Shown here piece by piece: positions 17,459-26,475 of a stretch of DNA of 64,000 bases (within the stretch, counting starts at the first letter, position 1; each line of letters starts with the position of its first letter). Both the position numbers and the translations under genes were made by a program. Source of the stretch: Nocardia cyriacigeorgica. GTDB taxonomy: Bacteria > Actinomycetota > Actinomycetes > Mycobacteriales > Mycobacteriaceae. Location of the stretch: NCBI RefSeq assembly GCF_029868385.1, contig NZ_JARWNX010000023.1, forward strand, positions 86,510 to 150,509, in the 5' to 3' direction. The notes under the pieces were generated by a model. The model searched no databases. It had not been told where the DNA came from and was given only the letters and a program-made list of their open reading frames with translations.

Positions 17459-17826
17459 CCCGCTGTGCCATCGAATTCCCGGCGGTCCGACCCACTTTCG
17501 GCGATCCGCTGAGTTCCGTGCGGGCGGGCGTGCAATGATGTCACCCGGAAAAGCGGCCGCTGCGGCACAGAGTTCGAGATGTCGTCGGTCATGACCGGAC
17601 CAGCGCCGGGCTTTTCCGCGTCACACCGATCGACACTGCTCGACCACGCACCGTCGCAGACCTGATCGATAGCTCGCCGCGCCGACCGTTCCCACACCGC
17701 CGTGCGCCGACCACAGTTCGGGCTGCCTCCGGTGCACGTCAGAACCGTTCGAACGTGGAAAGGACTGTGGCACGTGCACTACCTCGAATCATGGCCGGAC
17801 GCGGCAGCGAAGGCCGGTGGTCGTCC
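17459..17826. other. 368-bp non-coding region before P450 with long-range inverted repeat
   Basis: No supported gene. It holds CGGAAAAGC at 17546-17554 and its exact complement GCTTTTCCG at 17610-17618, enclosing the 12-base palindrome CGGTCATGACCG at 17586-17597. This could be an operator array or a structured leader for the P450 gene. Confidence 0.5.
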
Positions 17827-19086
17827 ATGACGGCCGCGCAGCAGATTCTCGAGTTGACCGACGAGTTCTATCAGGACCCGCACTCCGTCTACCGGACGCT
17901 GCGTGAACGCGGTCCCATTCATCGGATCAGATTGGATGGTGTGGTCGGCTGGCTGGTCGTCGATCACGAGATCGCCAAACAGGCCTTCGTCGAACCGAAC
18001 ATCAGCAAGCGCATCGGCTCACCGGAAGGTCAGGCGGTGCTGGCCAAGCACGGCGCGGCGGGCATGTTCAATGCCGCGATCAACGACAATATGCTCTTCG
18101 CCGATCCGCCCCAGCACACCCGGCTGCGCAAGCTGGTGTCCAAGGCGTTCGCGGGCCGCGCCATTCGCGGTCTCGGTCCGCGGATCACCGAGATCGCCGA
18201 CACCCTGCTCGACGATATGGCCGGACGCGAAGTGGTCGATCTGCTCGACGCCTACGCCTTTCCGCTGCCCATCGCGGTCATCTGCGAACTGCTCGGCGTC
18301 CCCGACGACGACAAGGACGATTTCCGTTCGTGGACCGCGATTCTGGTGAACGAATCGGCTCCCATCGAGGACCGCACCAGCGCGGGCATCAGCTTCTTCA
18401 CCTATCTCACCGAGCTGATCGCCACCCGCACCGACGACCCGCGGGAGGATCTGCTCTCGGAGCTGATCATCGCCAAGGACGACGACGACCGCCTCGACCA
18501 GACCGAACTCATCGCGATGCTCTTCCTGCTGCTGGCCGCCGGGCACGAGACCACCGTGAACCTCATCGGCAACGCGGTGCTCGAACTGCTGCGCGATCCG
18601 GCCACCGCCGAGCGGTTGCGTCGCGATCCGGAGGCGATACCGGCCTTCCTCGACGAGGTGCTGCGCAGCCAGGGCCCGGTCCACCTGGCCACGGCACGCT
18701 ATACAACCGCGCCGATCACCTTGGGCGGTCAGGACATCGACGCCGGTGAGTTCATCATGATCTCCCTCGCCGCCGCCAACCGCGACCCGCGAATGTTCCC
18801 CGATCCCGACCAGGTCGACCCCGCTCGAACCGACAACCGCCACATCGCCTTCGGTCACGGCATCCACTACTGCCTCGGCGCAGCCCTCGCCCGCACCGAG
18901 GCCACCATCGCCCTCACCCGCCTCCTGGCCCGCATCCCGGCCATATCCCTGAACGCCGAGTTCAACGATCTGACCTGGCGCAAGAGCCTGCTGATCCGCG
19001 GCCTCGCCGAGCTGCCGGTGCGGTTGGGTGCCGCCGACCCGTATGTGCTGCCACACATGAGTGCGGCGAGCATCTCGAACAACTGA
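17827..19086 (+). CDS. Cytochrome P450
   Basis: 419 aa from ATG at 17827; upstream in-frame GTG 17767 and ATG 17791 would add a basic N-terminus. The I-helix oxygen-activation motif is LLAAGHETTVNL, the K-helix ExxR is EVLR, and the heme-binding loop is FGHGIHYCLGAALAR with Cys349 as heme ligand. It is a soluble bacterial class I P450, hydroxylating a small molecule with electrons from a ferredoxin and reductase; no ferredoxin gene is adjacent. GHETT replaces the AGxDT commonly seen. The substrate is unknown. Confidence 0.93.
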   Translation: MTAAQQILELTDEFYQDPHSVYRTLRERGPIHRIRLDGVVGWLVVDHEIAKQAFVEPNISKRIGSPEGQAVLAKHGAAGMFNAAINDNMLFADPPQHTRLRKLVSKAFAGRAIRGLGPRITEIADTLLDDMAGREVVDLLDAYAFPLPIAVICELLGVPDDDKDDFRSWTAILVNESAPIEDRTSAGISFFTYLTELIATRTDDPREDLLSELIIAKDDDDRLDQTELIAMLFLLLAAGHETTVNLIGNAVLELLRDPATAERLRRDPEAIPAFLDEVLRSQGPVHLATARYTTAPITLGGQDIDAGEFIMISLAAANRDPRMFPDPDQVDPARTDNRHIAFGHGIHYCLGAALARTEATIALTRLLARIPAISLNAEFNDLTWRKSLLIRGLAELPVRLGAADPYVLPHMSAASISNN

Positions 19087-19204
19087 GTGGCTCCACACGA
19101 TGTGGGCGGATGCACCGGCACCCGCCCACATCGTCGAGCGGCCACGCGGTGAACAGGTGGCGGGTGTGGGAATATCGTTCGGCGCGCGGGTCTTGGACAC
19201 GGAT

Positions 19205-19717
19205 ATGACCAGTGCTGACTTGTTGATCGATGGGTTCGGCCGGATCCGGGAGAACGTGCACCGGGTGGTCGCCGGGTTGAGCGGTGCGGAACTGGGGGCT
19301 CGGTTGGACGCGGAGGCCAACTCGATCGCCTGGCTGGTGTGGCATCTGACGCGGGTGCAAGACGATCACCTCGCGGATGTGGTGGGTATCGAACAGGTGT
19401 GGACCCGCGACGGGTGGGCGCGCAGGTTCGGGTTGCCGTTCGATGACGCCGACACCGGATACGGGCACAGCGGCGGCGACGTGGATGAACTCAGTGGTGT
19501 TACTGCCGAACTCTTGCTCGGATATCACGACGCCGTGCACGCGCAGAGCATCGAGTACGTCGCCGGGCTCACCGATGCCGACCTCCCACGCGTGGTCGAT
19601 ACCCGGTGGGATCCGCCGGTGACGCTCGGTGTGCGGTTGATCAGCGTCATCGACGACGATATCCAGCATTCCGGGCAGGCAGCGTTCATTCGGGGCATCC
19701 TGCTGCGTCGCAGGTAG
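19205..19717 (+). CDS. DinB-superfamily protein (DUF664, putative mycothiol transferase)
   Basis: 170 aa from ATG at 19205. A four-helix DinB-like fold is indicated by SIAWLVWHLTRVQDDHLADV (metal-binding His in the second helix) and later VISVIDDDIQHSGQ-like sequence (RLISVIDDDIQHSGQA). These His residues fit the metal site of mycothiol-dependent S-transferases of this superfamily. It probably conjugates or isomerises an electrophile with mycothiol. Two related enzymes are encoded at 21571-22092 and 22364-22993. Confidence 0.82.
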   Translation: MTSADLLIDGFGRIRENVHRVVAGLSGAELGARLDAEANSIAWLVWHLTRVQDDHLADVVGIEQVWTRDGWARRFGLPFDDADTGYGHSGGDVDELSGVTAELLLGYHDAVHAQSIEYVAGLTDADLPRVVDTRWDPPVTLGVRLISVIDDDIQHSGQAAFIRGILLRRR

Positions 19718-19855
19718 TCCGTCCGATTCGCCGGGAATGAGGGTCGGAGATCGGAACGGTGCCCGGTATCAGGCTCCCACGGCGGCCACGCCGGTGACGC
19801 GCGGTGCGGCCGGGTCGCACACTGCGCCGAACAGCAGCGCACACGACCGAGCCGC

Positions 19856-20659
19856 TCAGGGCCGGGCGAGCTGGGGGATGGGGGAGCGCGCAATCCAGCG
19901 GTGGTGGACGCGGTGGACTTCCACCGGATGATCGAAGGCCGCCGAGATCGTGTCGGTGGTGATCGTGTCCCCGGCGGTGCCGCATGCGACGGTGCGACCG
20001 GCGGCGATCAGCAGGGCATGGGTGGTCGTGCTCGGCAGTTCCTCGAGGTGATGGGTGACCAGGATCGAGGCGACGTCCGGATGGGTCCGGTCGAGCGCGT
20101 CGATGGTCTCCAAGAGTTGTTCGCGGGCGGCGACGTCCAGGCCGGTGGAGGGTTCGTCGAGCAGCAGCAGACGAGGTTCGGCGATGAGAGCGCGGGCGAT
20201 GAGGGTGCGGCCGCGTTCCCCCTGCGACAGCGTCGGCCACACCTCGTCCGCTTTCCTGGACATGCCGACGGCGTCGATCATGCGGTGCGCGCGCTCCAGA
20301 TCGGCGGCCGAGGGGCTCCAACGCATCGGAGTATCGACGGTGCCGGTGATTCCGGTGAGGACCACCTCACGCACGGTCAGCGGATACCGCAGCGGATGGC
20401 GGGGATTCACATGTCCGATCGACCGCCGCAACCGCTGCAATTCGACCCGGCCGAGCTGTTCGCCGAGGATCCGAACGGTGCCGGAGGTGGGATGGGTGAG
20501 CGCACCGCAGAACCCGAGCAGTGTGCTCTTGCCCGCACCGTTCGGCCCGAGCAGCGCCCAATGCTCGCCCGCGTGCACGGTGAGCGAGATGCCGTCGAGG
20601 ATCTGTTTGCCCTCGCGGCGGAAGGTCACCTCGGTCAGATCGAGCACGGGGACGGTCAC
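19856..20659 (-). CDS. Stand-alone ABC ATP-binding protein
   Basis: 267 aa. Walker A is GPNGAGKSTLLG, the signature LSQGERGRTLIARAL, and Walker B LLLLDEPSTGLD, then VTHHLEEL. The LSQGE signature and short length place it near the ModF/YlmA type of cytoplasmic ABC proteins rather than a transporter with a permease partner; none is encoded nearby. Its start overlaps the GntR stop by 4 bp, so the two form a unit. The role is unclear. Confidence 0.85.
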   Translation of the reverse strand: MTVPVLDLTEVTFRREGKQILDGISLTVHAGEHWALLGPNGAGKSTLLGFCGALTHPTSGTVRILGEQLGRVELQRLRRSIGHVNPRHPLRYPLTVREVVLTGITGTVDTPMRWSPSAADLERAHRMIDAVGMSRKADEVWPTLSQGERGRTLIARALIAEPRLLLLDEPSTGLDVAAREQLLETIDALDRTHPDVASILVTHHLEELPSTTTHALLIAAGRTVACGTAGDTITTDTISAAFDHPVEVHRVHHRWIARSPIPQLARP

Positions 20660-21327
20660 GAGAAGGCCTCCTTCAGGGCGGTCAGATGGGAGCGGCTGAA
20701 TTCGGCTGCCGCCGTGGGGTTTCTGGACGCGATGGCGTCGGCGAGTTGTTCGTGAGCCAAGTGATCGGCCTGCTCCGACGGGACCGGTCGGATCTCGAGC
20801 ATGTCGATCATGGCCAGGCGTAGCCGCGGTAGGAACGCGTCGAAGAGTTGCACCAGGATGTCGTTGTGCGCCGCGAGCAGGACCGCGCGGTGGAATTCCA
20901 TATCGGCATCGACATGTTCGGCCACCGTCTGCCCCTCGACCGTCCGCGCGGCCAGTGCGCGGCGCAGGGAACGCAGGTCGGCGGGGGTGCGTCGCCGCGC
21001 GGCGAGGGCTGCCGCCTCGGCTTCGATGGCGATGCGCGCCTCGATCACCGAGGCGATGGTGGCGCGGCGCAGCACGATATCCCAGTCCTCGCTCACATCG
21101 AGCGCGGTGACGAACACACCCGCACCCTGGCGGCTCGCCAGCACACCCTTGCCCGCCAGTTCGCGGACCGCCTCCCGCACGGTCGAACGTCCGACGCCCA
21201 GCTGTGCCGCCAACGTCGTCTCACCGGGGAGTCGATGTCCCAACGGCCATTCCCCGCCACGAATCCGAGCGAGCAGAACTTCGGCTGCCTGCTCGGCCAA
21301 CGGGTGCCGTCGTACCTGGCTGTCCAT
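20656..21327 (-). CDS. GntR-family regulator, FadR/FCD type
   Basis: 223 aa. The winged HTH (about 8-70) contains LPGETTLAAQLGVGRSTVREAV. The FCD helical domain (about 85-215) contains EARIAIEAEAAALAA and the metal-binding pattern D(MEF)H, ending in HLTALKEAF. It is the first gene of a pair with the ABC ATPase. Upstream, TTGTCTGAGGA (21344-21354) matches the FadR-type half consensus TNGTNNNACNA with one mismatch, a weak operator candidate. Confidence 0.88.
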   Translation of the reverse strand: MDSQVRRHPLAEQAAEVLLARIRGGEWPLGHRLPGETTLAAQLGVGRSTVREAVRELAGKGVLASRQGAGVFVTALDVSEDWDIVLRRATIASVIEARIAIEAEAAALAARRRTPADLRSLRRALAARTVEGQTVAEHVDADMEFHRAVLLAAHNDILVQLFDAFLPRLRLAMIDMLEIRPVPSEQADHLAHEQLADAIASRNPTAAAEFSRSHLTALKEAFS

Positions 21328-21570
21328 CGACGAACCTCTCTACTTGTCTGAGGAGTTGGGTATAGTCTAGGCCATACTCGCGCACAGCCTGCTCCTCGAC
21401 CGCCACGGTGGGGCCACCGCCAGCCCGGAGGCGGTGATCGCTGCGGCGAACTCAGCGGTGCCGGTGGAATTCTGGCGAAAGGGACGAAGGGAGACGGCAG
21501 TTTCGCTGCATGTTGCTCCGGTCTGCGGGGGTTGTCGTACAGGCGACTCGGAGTCCGGCGGCGGGCCGCA

Positions 21571-22092
21571 TTATCGGCCCGTGCGCCCGTCGATGCGTTC
21601 GCGGAGGAAGTCGGCGTGGCCGTTGTGGCGGGCGTACTCCTCGATCATGTGCAGGTAGATCCAGCGGAGGGTGAATTCGGTGCCGGTGGTGGGGTGGTGG
21701 CAGCGGTGGTCGAGGGACAGTGGGGCGATGGCGGCGTCGGCGAGTTCGGTTTCACGCTGGTAGGTGGTGAGGTCGGTGGCGGGGTCGGCGTGGGGGACGT
21801 CGTCGAAATCGCCGTCGGGGTTGGATTCGGAGCAGTAGAGGTAGTCGAGGGGTTGACCGGCGGCGGTGATGCGGAACCAGCCGCGTTCGTTCTCGGTGAG
21901 GTGCCGGAGCAGTCCGTGCAGCGACATGGTCGACGGGGCGACGCAGCGCTGGGCCAGCTGAGCGGCGTTCAGGCCCGCGCATTTGAGCAGCAGGGTCCTG
22001 CGGTGGTAGTCCAGCCACGATTGCAGCATCGGCCGTTCGTCGGCCACGGACAACGTCTCGATCCGATCCACCTCGGGTGCGATCCATGCCAC
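21571..22092 (-). CDS. DinB-superfamily protein (DUF664, putative mycothiol transferase)
   Basis: 173 aa from GTG at 22092. It contains LLRHLTENERGWF, with the His of the second helix, then TLRWIYLHMIEEYARHNGHADFLRE-like sequence, carrying the two C-terminal metal-binding His residues HMIEEYARHNGHAD of the DUF664 family. It probably uses mycothiol to detoxify or modify an electrophile. Reading upstream of 22092 continues open but with no start context or family similarity. Confidence 0.85.
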   Translation of the reverse strand: MAWIAPEVDRIETLSVADERPMLQSWLDYHRRTLLLKCAGLNAAQLAQRCVAPSTMSLHGLLRHLTENERGWFRITAAGQPLDYLYCSESNPDGDFDDVPHADPATDLTTYQRETELADAAIAPLSLDHRCHHPTTGTEFTLRWIYLHMIEEYARHNGHADFLRERIDGRTGR

Positions 22093-22363
22093 CGGGCGAC
22101 TGTACCGTGCCCGCCTCGGACCGCCGAGTGATTTCGGGTGTGCGCTTTGCCGCGGATCAGCCGGGATCGCCGAGCCGTCCAGACCGACTCCGGTGGCGCC
22201 ACGTTGCCGCCCACGGATCCGGCGGTGCAGCAACGCGAACCACCCACGACTGCGCGCGGATGACCATGGCCCCACCTGGTCAGCCATTGCTGGGCGAACG
22301 GCTCCGACCTCGGGCCGGGACCGATCGGTCGCGACGCTCGATGGACTACCGGGCGGCGCCGAA

Positions 22364-22993
22364 CTACCGGGCGGCGCTGAATCGATCCGCCGCGGGACCA
22401 TGCAGATGACCGACGGGCAGTTTCCGCCCGCACAACACCAGCAGCAGATCCTGCGCGCGTCCGGTGAGCGCCGTGCCGGTGCCGTAGCTCCAGTCGAGAT
22501 CGTCCGCGCGTAGCTGCACCCCGTCCAGGTCGACTCCGAAGTACTTCAACTGCTTGGGTCGCACCGAATCCAGCACCAGCCGCAACCTGTCCTGCGGCAC
22601 CGTCTGATCGAGGCCGAGTCCGACGGTGATGTCGAGTCCATGGATGACGTCATGGCTGAGCGCGCCGACGAACCCGCCACCCGGCGGCTTCCACGGATGG
22701 TCGATGTTGTCGCGCAGCGAAGCGATCAGTTGGTCCGAGCTGAAGTGCGCCGCATCGGCGCGAGCACTGCGGTCGGCCATCCGATGGAAATCGCCGCGCG
22801 CCTTGATCATGCCCAGCGCGAAACGGGGCAGCGACAGCCGGAACGGCATGGTGATGTGCGCGACCACCTCGCGTACCCGCCAGCCCTCGCACAACGTCGG
22901 CGAGTCCCAGCCCGCCTCGTCGAGCCCGGCCAGCACATCCACGAGGTACCCGCGTTGCGCGGCGATCGCCGCCCGGACATCGGTATCGGTCAT
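22364..22993 (-). CDS. Maleylpyruvate isomerase-family mycothiol-dependent enzyme
   Basis: 209 aa from ATG at 22993, preceded by GAGGAG at 6 bp. It starts with a DinB-type N-terminal helix bundle (LVDVLAGLDEAGWDSPTLCEGW, then VREVVAHITM with the metal His) and later HDVIHGLDITVGLG, a hallmark of the mycothiol-dependent maleylpyruvate isomerase group. It probably acts on maleylpyruvate-like or other electrophilic compounds with mycothiol. It is divergent from the thioredoxin gene. Confidence 0.85.
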   Translation of the reverse strand: MTDTDVRAAIAAQRGYLVDVLAGLDEAGWDSPTLCEGWRVREVVAHITMPFRLSLPRFALGMIKARGDFHRMADRSARADAAHFSSDQLIASLRDNIDHPWKPPGGGFVGALSHDVIHGLDITVGLGLDQTVPQDRLRLVLDSVRPKQLKYFGVDLDGVQLRADDLDWSYGTGTALTGRAQDLLLVLCGRKLPVGHLHGPAADRFSAAR

Positions 22994-23327
22994 CGTCGAC
23001 TCCTCACTGTTCGGCACACGGACAGCTGCGCACACCGCCCGCTCATAGTCAGGACTCATCGATACGCCGGAATTCATCGGTTGACGCGGAAATATGCGAA
23101 CACGCCGCATCGTGTCGGGCCACCGGCAAGCACGAACACCGGCAAGCACGAGCTGTGTCGCAGGCGTCGGACGTGACCGGCGCGCGTGAACGCGACCGGG
23201 GATCTACGCGCTGCCCATCACCTACGGTGGTCACGCACCGCGGGCCACCCTGTTCTGTGCGAGGATTCGAGGCCAGTGGAACGCGAGGGGCGATTCGATC
23301 GGGACAGGGGTCGCCGGGAGGAAGACG
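22994..23327. other. 334-bp divergent intergenic region
   Basis: It lies between the divergent maleylpyruvate isomerase-like and thioredoxin genes. Both genes have clear ribosome-binding sites at its edges (GAGGAG and GGGAGGAAG). A short repeat GCAAGCACGAACACCG/GCAAGCACGAGC occurs near 23127-23155. No gene or RNA recognised. Confidence 0.5.
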
Positions 23328-23780
23328 ATGCCGACGAAACCGCTGACTCAGCACACCTTCGACCAGGTCATCGCCAGCAACCACATCGTGCTGGTCGAGT
23401 TCTGGGCTTCCTGGTGCGGCTGGTGCACCCGGTTCGCGCCCGTCTACGGCTCCTCCGCCGACACGCACCCGGATATCGTGCACGCCACCGTCGACGGCGA
23501 AGCCGAGACGGCGCTGGTCGCCGCTGCGCAGGTGGACAGCTATCCCTGGCTCATGGGTTTCCGCGAGGGGCTGCTGGTGTTCTCACAGGCCGGTTACCTG
23601 CCCGCCGACCACCTCGAGGAACTCGTCCAGCAGATCCGCTGGATGGATATGGACGCCTTCCGCCGAGAACTCCCCGCCGCGGCCCACAGCCCGACCGCGC
23701 GATCCGAGCCCACCGCACCACCACCCCGGCTGGCCGGCCTGGCCGCGGGCTCCGATCATTACGGCTGGCCGGGCCTCTGA
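23328..23780 (+). CDS. Thioredoxin-fold protein with CGWC active site
   Basis: 150 aa, ATG after GGGAGG. The N-terminal 105 residues form a thioredoxin fold with VEFWASWCGWCTRFAP. The active site is WCGWC instead of the canonical WCGPC. A cis-Pro is suggested by SYPWLMGFREG. A Pro-rich tail (about 115-150) follows. Replacement of Pro by Trp between the cysteines should change redox potential or partner choice. It is cytoplasmic (no signal peptide) and probably a specialised disulfide reductase. Confidence 0.85.
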   Translation: MPTKPLTQHTFDQVIASNHIVLVEFWASWCGWCTRFAPVYGSSADTHPDIVHATVDGEAETALVAAAQVDSYPWLMGFREGLLVFSQAGYLPADHLEELVQQIRWMDMDAFRRELPAAAHSPTARSEPTAPPPRLAGLAAGSDHYGWPGL

Positions 23781-23908
23781 ATACGAGCGCAACGGGCGAC
23801 TCGGTCCGGCCGAATCGATAGGTCGGGCGCCAAGCGAGGGTTCCCGTACCCGGCCGAGCGGCGCGGATCGACTAAGGTGTGCGGCAGCTTTCGTGGAGGG
23901 ATATACGG

Positions 23909-25402
23909 GTGGATCGACGGCTGGCGCCGGGGCAGGAGTTCGCCGGTTACCGGATCGACCGGCTGCTCGGGGTAGGCGGGATGGGGGAGGTGTACCTGGC
24001 CCAGGATCGGGATCTGCCGCGGCCGGTGGCATTGAAGCTGCTCACTCCGGTGATCGGCGACGACGGCGAGCTGCGGGCCAGGTTCCTGCGTGAGGCCGAT
24101 ACCGCGGCGCGGTTGGCGCACCCGAATATCGTCGCGGTGTATGCCAGAGGCCAGGAGCAGGACCGGCTCTGGATGGCGATGCAATACATCGAGGGCACCG
24201 ATGTGGCGACCGCGCTACGCCAGGGTCCGATCCGCCCCGGTGACGCCGTGCGGATCGCCGAGGAGACCGCGAAGGCCCTCGATCACGCGCACCGCTTGGG
24301 TGTGCTGCACCGGGATGTGAAGCCCGCCAACATCCTGCTGGAATGGGGTCCGCAACGGCAGGTCTACCTCACCGATTTCGGTATCGCCAAGGCGCTGGAC
24401 CGCGCCGACGGGCTGACCAGAACCGGCGAGCTGTACGCGAGCTTCCAGTACGCGGCGCCCGAACTGTTCGAACTGCGCGCCGACACCGACCACCGTGCCG
24501 ATGTGTACGCCCTCGGCTGCACCCTCTACTACCTGCTGACCGGCAGGCTCCCGTATCCGGGCGACACCACCGGGCAGTTGATCAACGCCCACCTCAACGC
24601 CCCGATCCCGCGTCCCAGCGAACACGATCCGTCCGTGCCGTCGGCCTTCGACGACGTCATCGCCCGAGCCATGGCCAAGAACCGCGACGAAAGATTCGGC
24701 AGCTGCGGCGAACTGGCCGCCGGTGCGCGGCGGGCGCTGACCGCACCGCGACACCCGCCGCGCCCCATGACCATCACCGGTCCGACCGCACAGGCTGCCG
24801 TCATGGGTGACAGTACGCGGCACGGCCAGCCGGGTGGCCCGGCTTCTCCCACGGACGTGACCTTCTCTTCCACACCACACCGAGCACCGCTGTCCCGGTG
24901 GCGTCGCGCTCGGAAACCGCTCGCCGCGGCGGTGGGCGCGATCGCGGTCTTCGCCGCGGCCGCGGTGACAGCGGTGGTGCTGCGCGGCGGCGATTCGGAG
25001 GCGGGCGCCCCGCCGGCGGGGGCGAAGGCGGCCGCCGAACAGGCGGCCTGCGATTACAGCAAACTGATGGCCACCTACGACTATGCCGATCCGGCCGGAT
25101 GGGAGCAGAGCGTCCGCGATGGCGCCACCGGCGAATGGGCTGCCCAGGCGGCCGGAGTCCTGCCGATGGTCGGCATGCTGGTCGACTCCGACCCGGTCCG
25201 TTCCCGTGCCTCCGACGCCGAATGCACCGCGACCATGAGCGAGGCCGACACCGTCGCCGACGTCGATGTGCTGCTCACCCAGATCAACTCACCACCGGAC
25301 AAACCGGAGGAGACCGAGCAGATCTCCATGTCCACCCGCATGGAGCTGGTCGACGGCCGCTGGCTGTGCAGCCGCCTGGTCACACCGCTACTACCCAACT
25401 GA
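23909..25402 (+). CDS. Membrane-anchored Ser/Thr protein kinase (Pkn family)
   Basis: 497 aa from GTG at 23909 after GGAGGG. The kinase domain (about 10-275) has GVGGMGEVYLA (P-loop), VALKLL (catalytic Lys), HRDVKPANIL (catalytic loop), DFGIAK and the AAPE activation end. A Pro/Thr-rich juxtamembrane linker, one transmembrane helix (about residues 340-360: AVGAIAVFAAAAVTAVVL) and a roughly 130-residue extracellular domain follow. The outer domain has two Cys and no PASTA or NHL repeats. It senses an external cue and phosphorylates cytoplasmic proteins. GarA is a known type of target for such kinases, but no direct link is shown here. Confidence 0.93.
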   Translation: MDRRLAPGQEFAGYRIDRLLGVGGMGEVYLAQDRDLPRPVALKLLTPVIGDDGELRARFLREADTAARLAHPNIVAVYARGQEQDRLWMAMQYIEGTDVATALRQGPIRPGDAVRIAEETAKALDHAHRLGVLHRDVKPANILLEWGPQRQVYLTDFGIAKALDRADGLTRTGELYASFQYAAPELFELRADTDHRADVYALGCTLYYLLTGRLPYPGDTTGQLINAHLNAPIPRPSEHDPSVPSAFDDVIARAMAKNRDERFGSCGELAAGARRALTAPRHPPRPMTITGPTAQAAVMGDSTRHGQPGGPASPTDVTFSSTPHRAPLSRWRRARKPLAAAVGAIAVFAAAAVTAVVLRGGDSEAGAPPAGAKAAAEQAACDYSKLMATYDYADPAGWEQSVRDGATGEWAAQAAGVLPMVGMLVDSDPVRSRASDAECTATMSEADTVADVDVLLTQINSPPDKPEETEQISMSTRMELVDGRWLCSRLVTPLLPN

Positions 25403-25622
25403 TACCTGGCGATATCTACGACACGGGCGCGCCGGGCCGATGCGCGGTGACAACGGGAATGCTGCTCGCCATGCCCTCCCGAACCGACATCCGACGGCCG
25501 CCGCTGCCGGTCCTCATGCCCATGTCTCGCGGTGTGTGATGGTGGTCTCGGCCCGCCGAATCCGTGCTGTCGCCGCGCACGCCGCTCGTAAGCTGTACGC
25601 GCTGCACAATGGAGGTTTCATC

Positions 25623-26453
25623 TTGACGGTCGAGGTGCCGATTCACCCCGAGGCCGAGGGTCTGTGGACCGGCCCCGATCCGGCGCCCTGCCCCGAGCCC
25701 CCGGCGTCGATGCTCGAGCGGATGACGTTGATCCTGGACGCTTTCGACGGCGCGACCCCGATCCTCACCCTGCACCGGCTCGTCGAACGCACCGGACTAC
25801 CGCGCTCCACCGTGCACCGGATTCTCGATCAGATGATTCGTTTGCGCTGGCTGGCCCACGCGCCCGGCGGCTACCGTCTCGGCATGCGTGTGCTCGAACT
25901 CGGCGGATTGGCCGCCGGGCACAACGAGATCCGCGATGCGGTGAGTCCACTGCTGCATGATCTGTGCCGGCGCAGCGACCTCGACCTCGTCGGACATCTC
26001 GGCGTCCTCGACGGCCGTGAGGTGCTCTACCTGGACAAGGTCGGCGGCAGGCACACCGCGAGTGTGCCGACCCGGCTCGGCGGCCGGATGCCCGCGCACA
26101 GCACCGCACTCGGCAAGGCGATGCTGGCCGCACTGGAACCGAGCGTGGTCGATGCCTCTTTCCGGGACCGGCTGCCGCAGCTGACCGCCCGCACCATCGG
26201 CGACCGCACCGAATTGCAGCGCGAGCTCGCCCGCATTCGCCGCCGCCAAGGCGTCGCGGTCGACAACGAGGAGTCGGTGCCGGGGATCGGTTGCGTCGCG
26301 GTTGCGGTGCGCAGGCGCGGCGCCGCGGTGGCGGCGCTGTCGCTGAGCACCCGGATCGCTGCGGACCGGTCGGCGGTCGACCTGAGCGGCCAGGCCCGGA
26401 TGCTCATCGGCCTGGCCCGCGAAGCTGCCGACCTGCTCGCCGCGCGCTTCTGA
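25623..26453 (+). CDS. IclR-family regulator
   Basis: 276 aa from TTG at 25623, placed 7 bases after GGAGG. The HTH (about 40-90) contains LHRLVERTGLPRSTVHRILDQM. The IclR effector domain follows with RLGMRVLELGGLA, LYLDKVGG, MPAHSTALGKAMLA and NEESVPGIGCVAVAV, the typical ligand-pocket stretch. Convergent with the KstD-like flavoprotein gene, 22 bp apart. Targets unknown; the neighbouring oxidoreductase is a candidate. Confidence 0.9.
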   Translation: MTVEVPIHPEAEGLWTGPDPAPCPEPPASMLERMTLILDAFDGATPILTLHRLVERTGLPRSTVHRILDQMIRLRWLAHAPGGYRLGMRVLELGGLAAGHNEIRDAVSPLLHDLCRRSDLDLVGHLGVLDGREVLYLDKVGGRHTASVPTRLGGRMPAHSTALGKAMLAALEPSVVDASFRDRLPQLTARTIGDRTELQRELARIRRRQGVAVDNEESVPGIGCVAVAVRRRGAAVAALSLSTRIAADRSAVDLSGQARMLIGLAREAADLLAARF

Positions 26454-26475
26454 GCGAGGCGAGCAGCTCGGCGAT

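Noticed and set aside
17296..17697. 133-codon minus-strand frame before the P450
   Set aside because: It overlaps the SRPBCC gene, has no family features and no ribosome-binding site.
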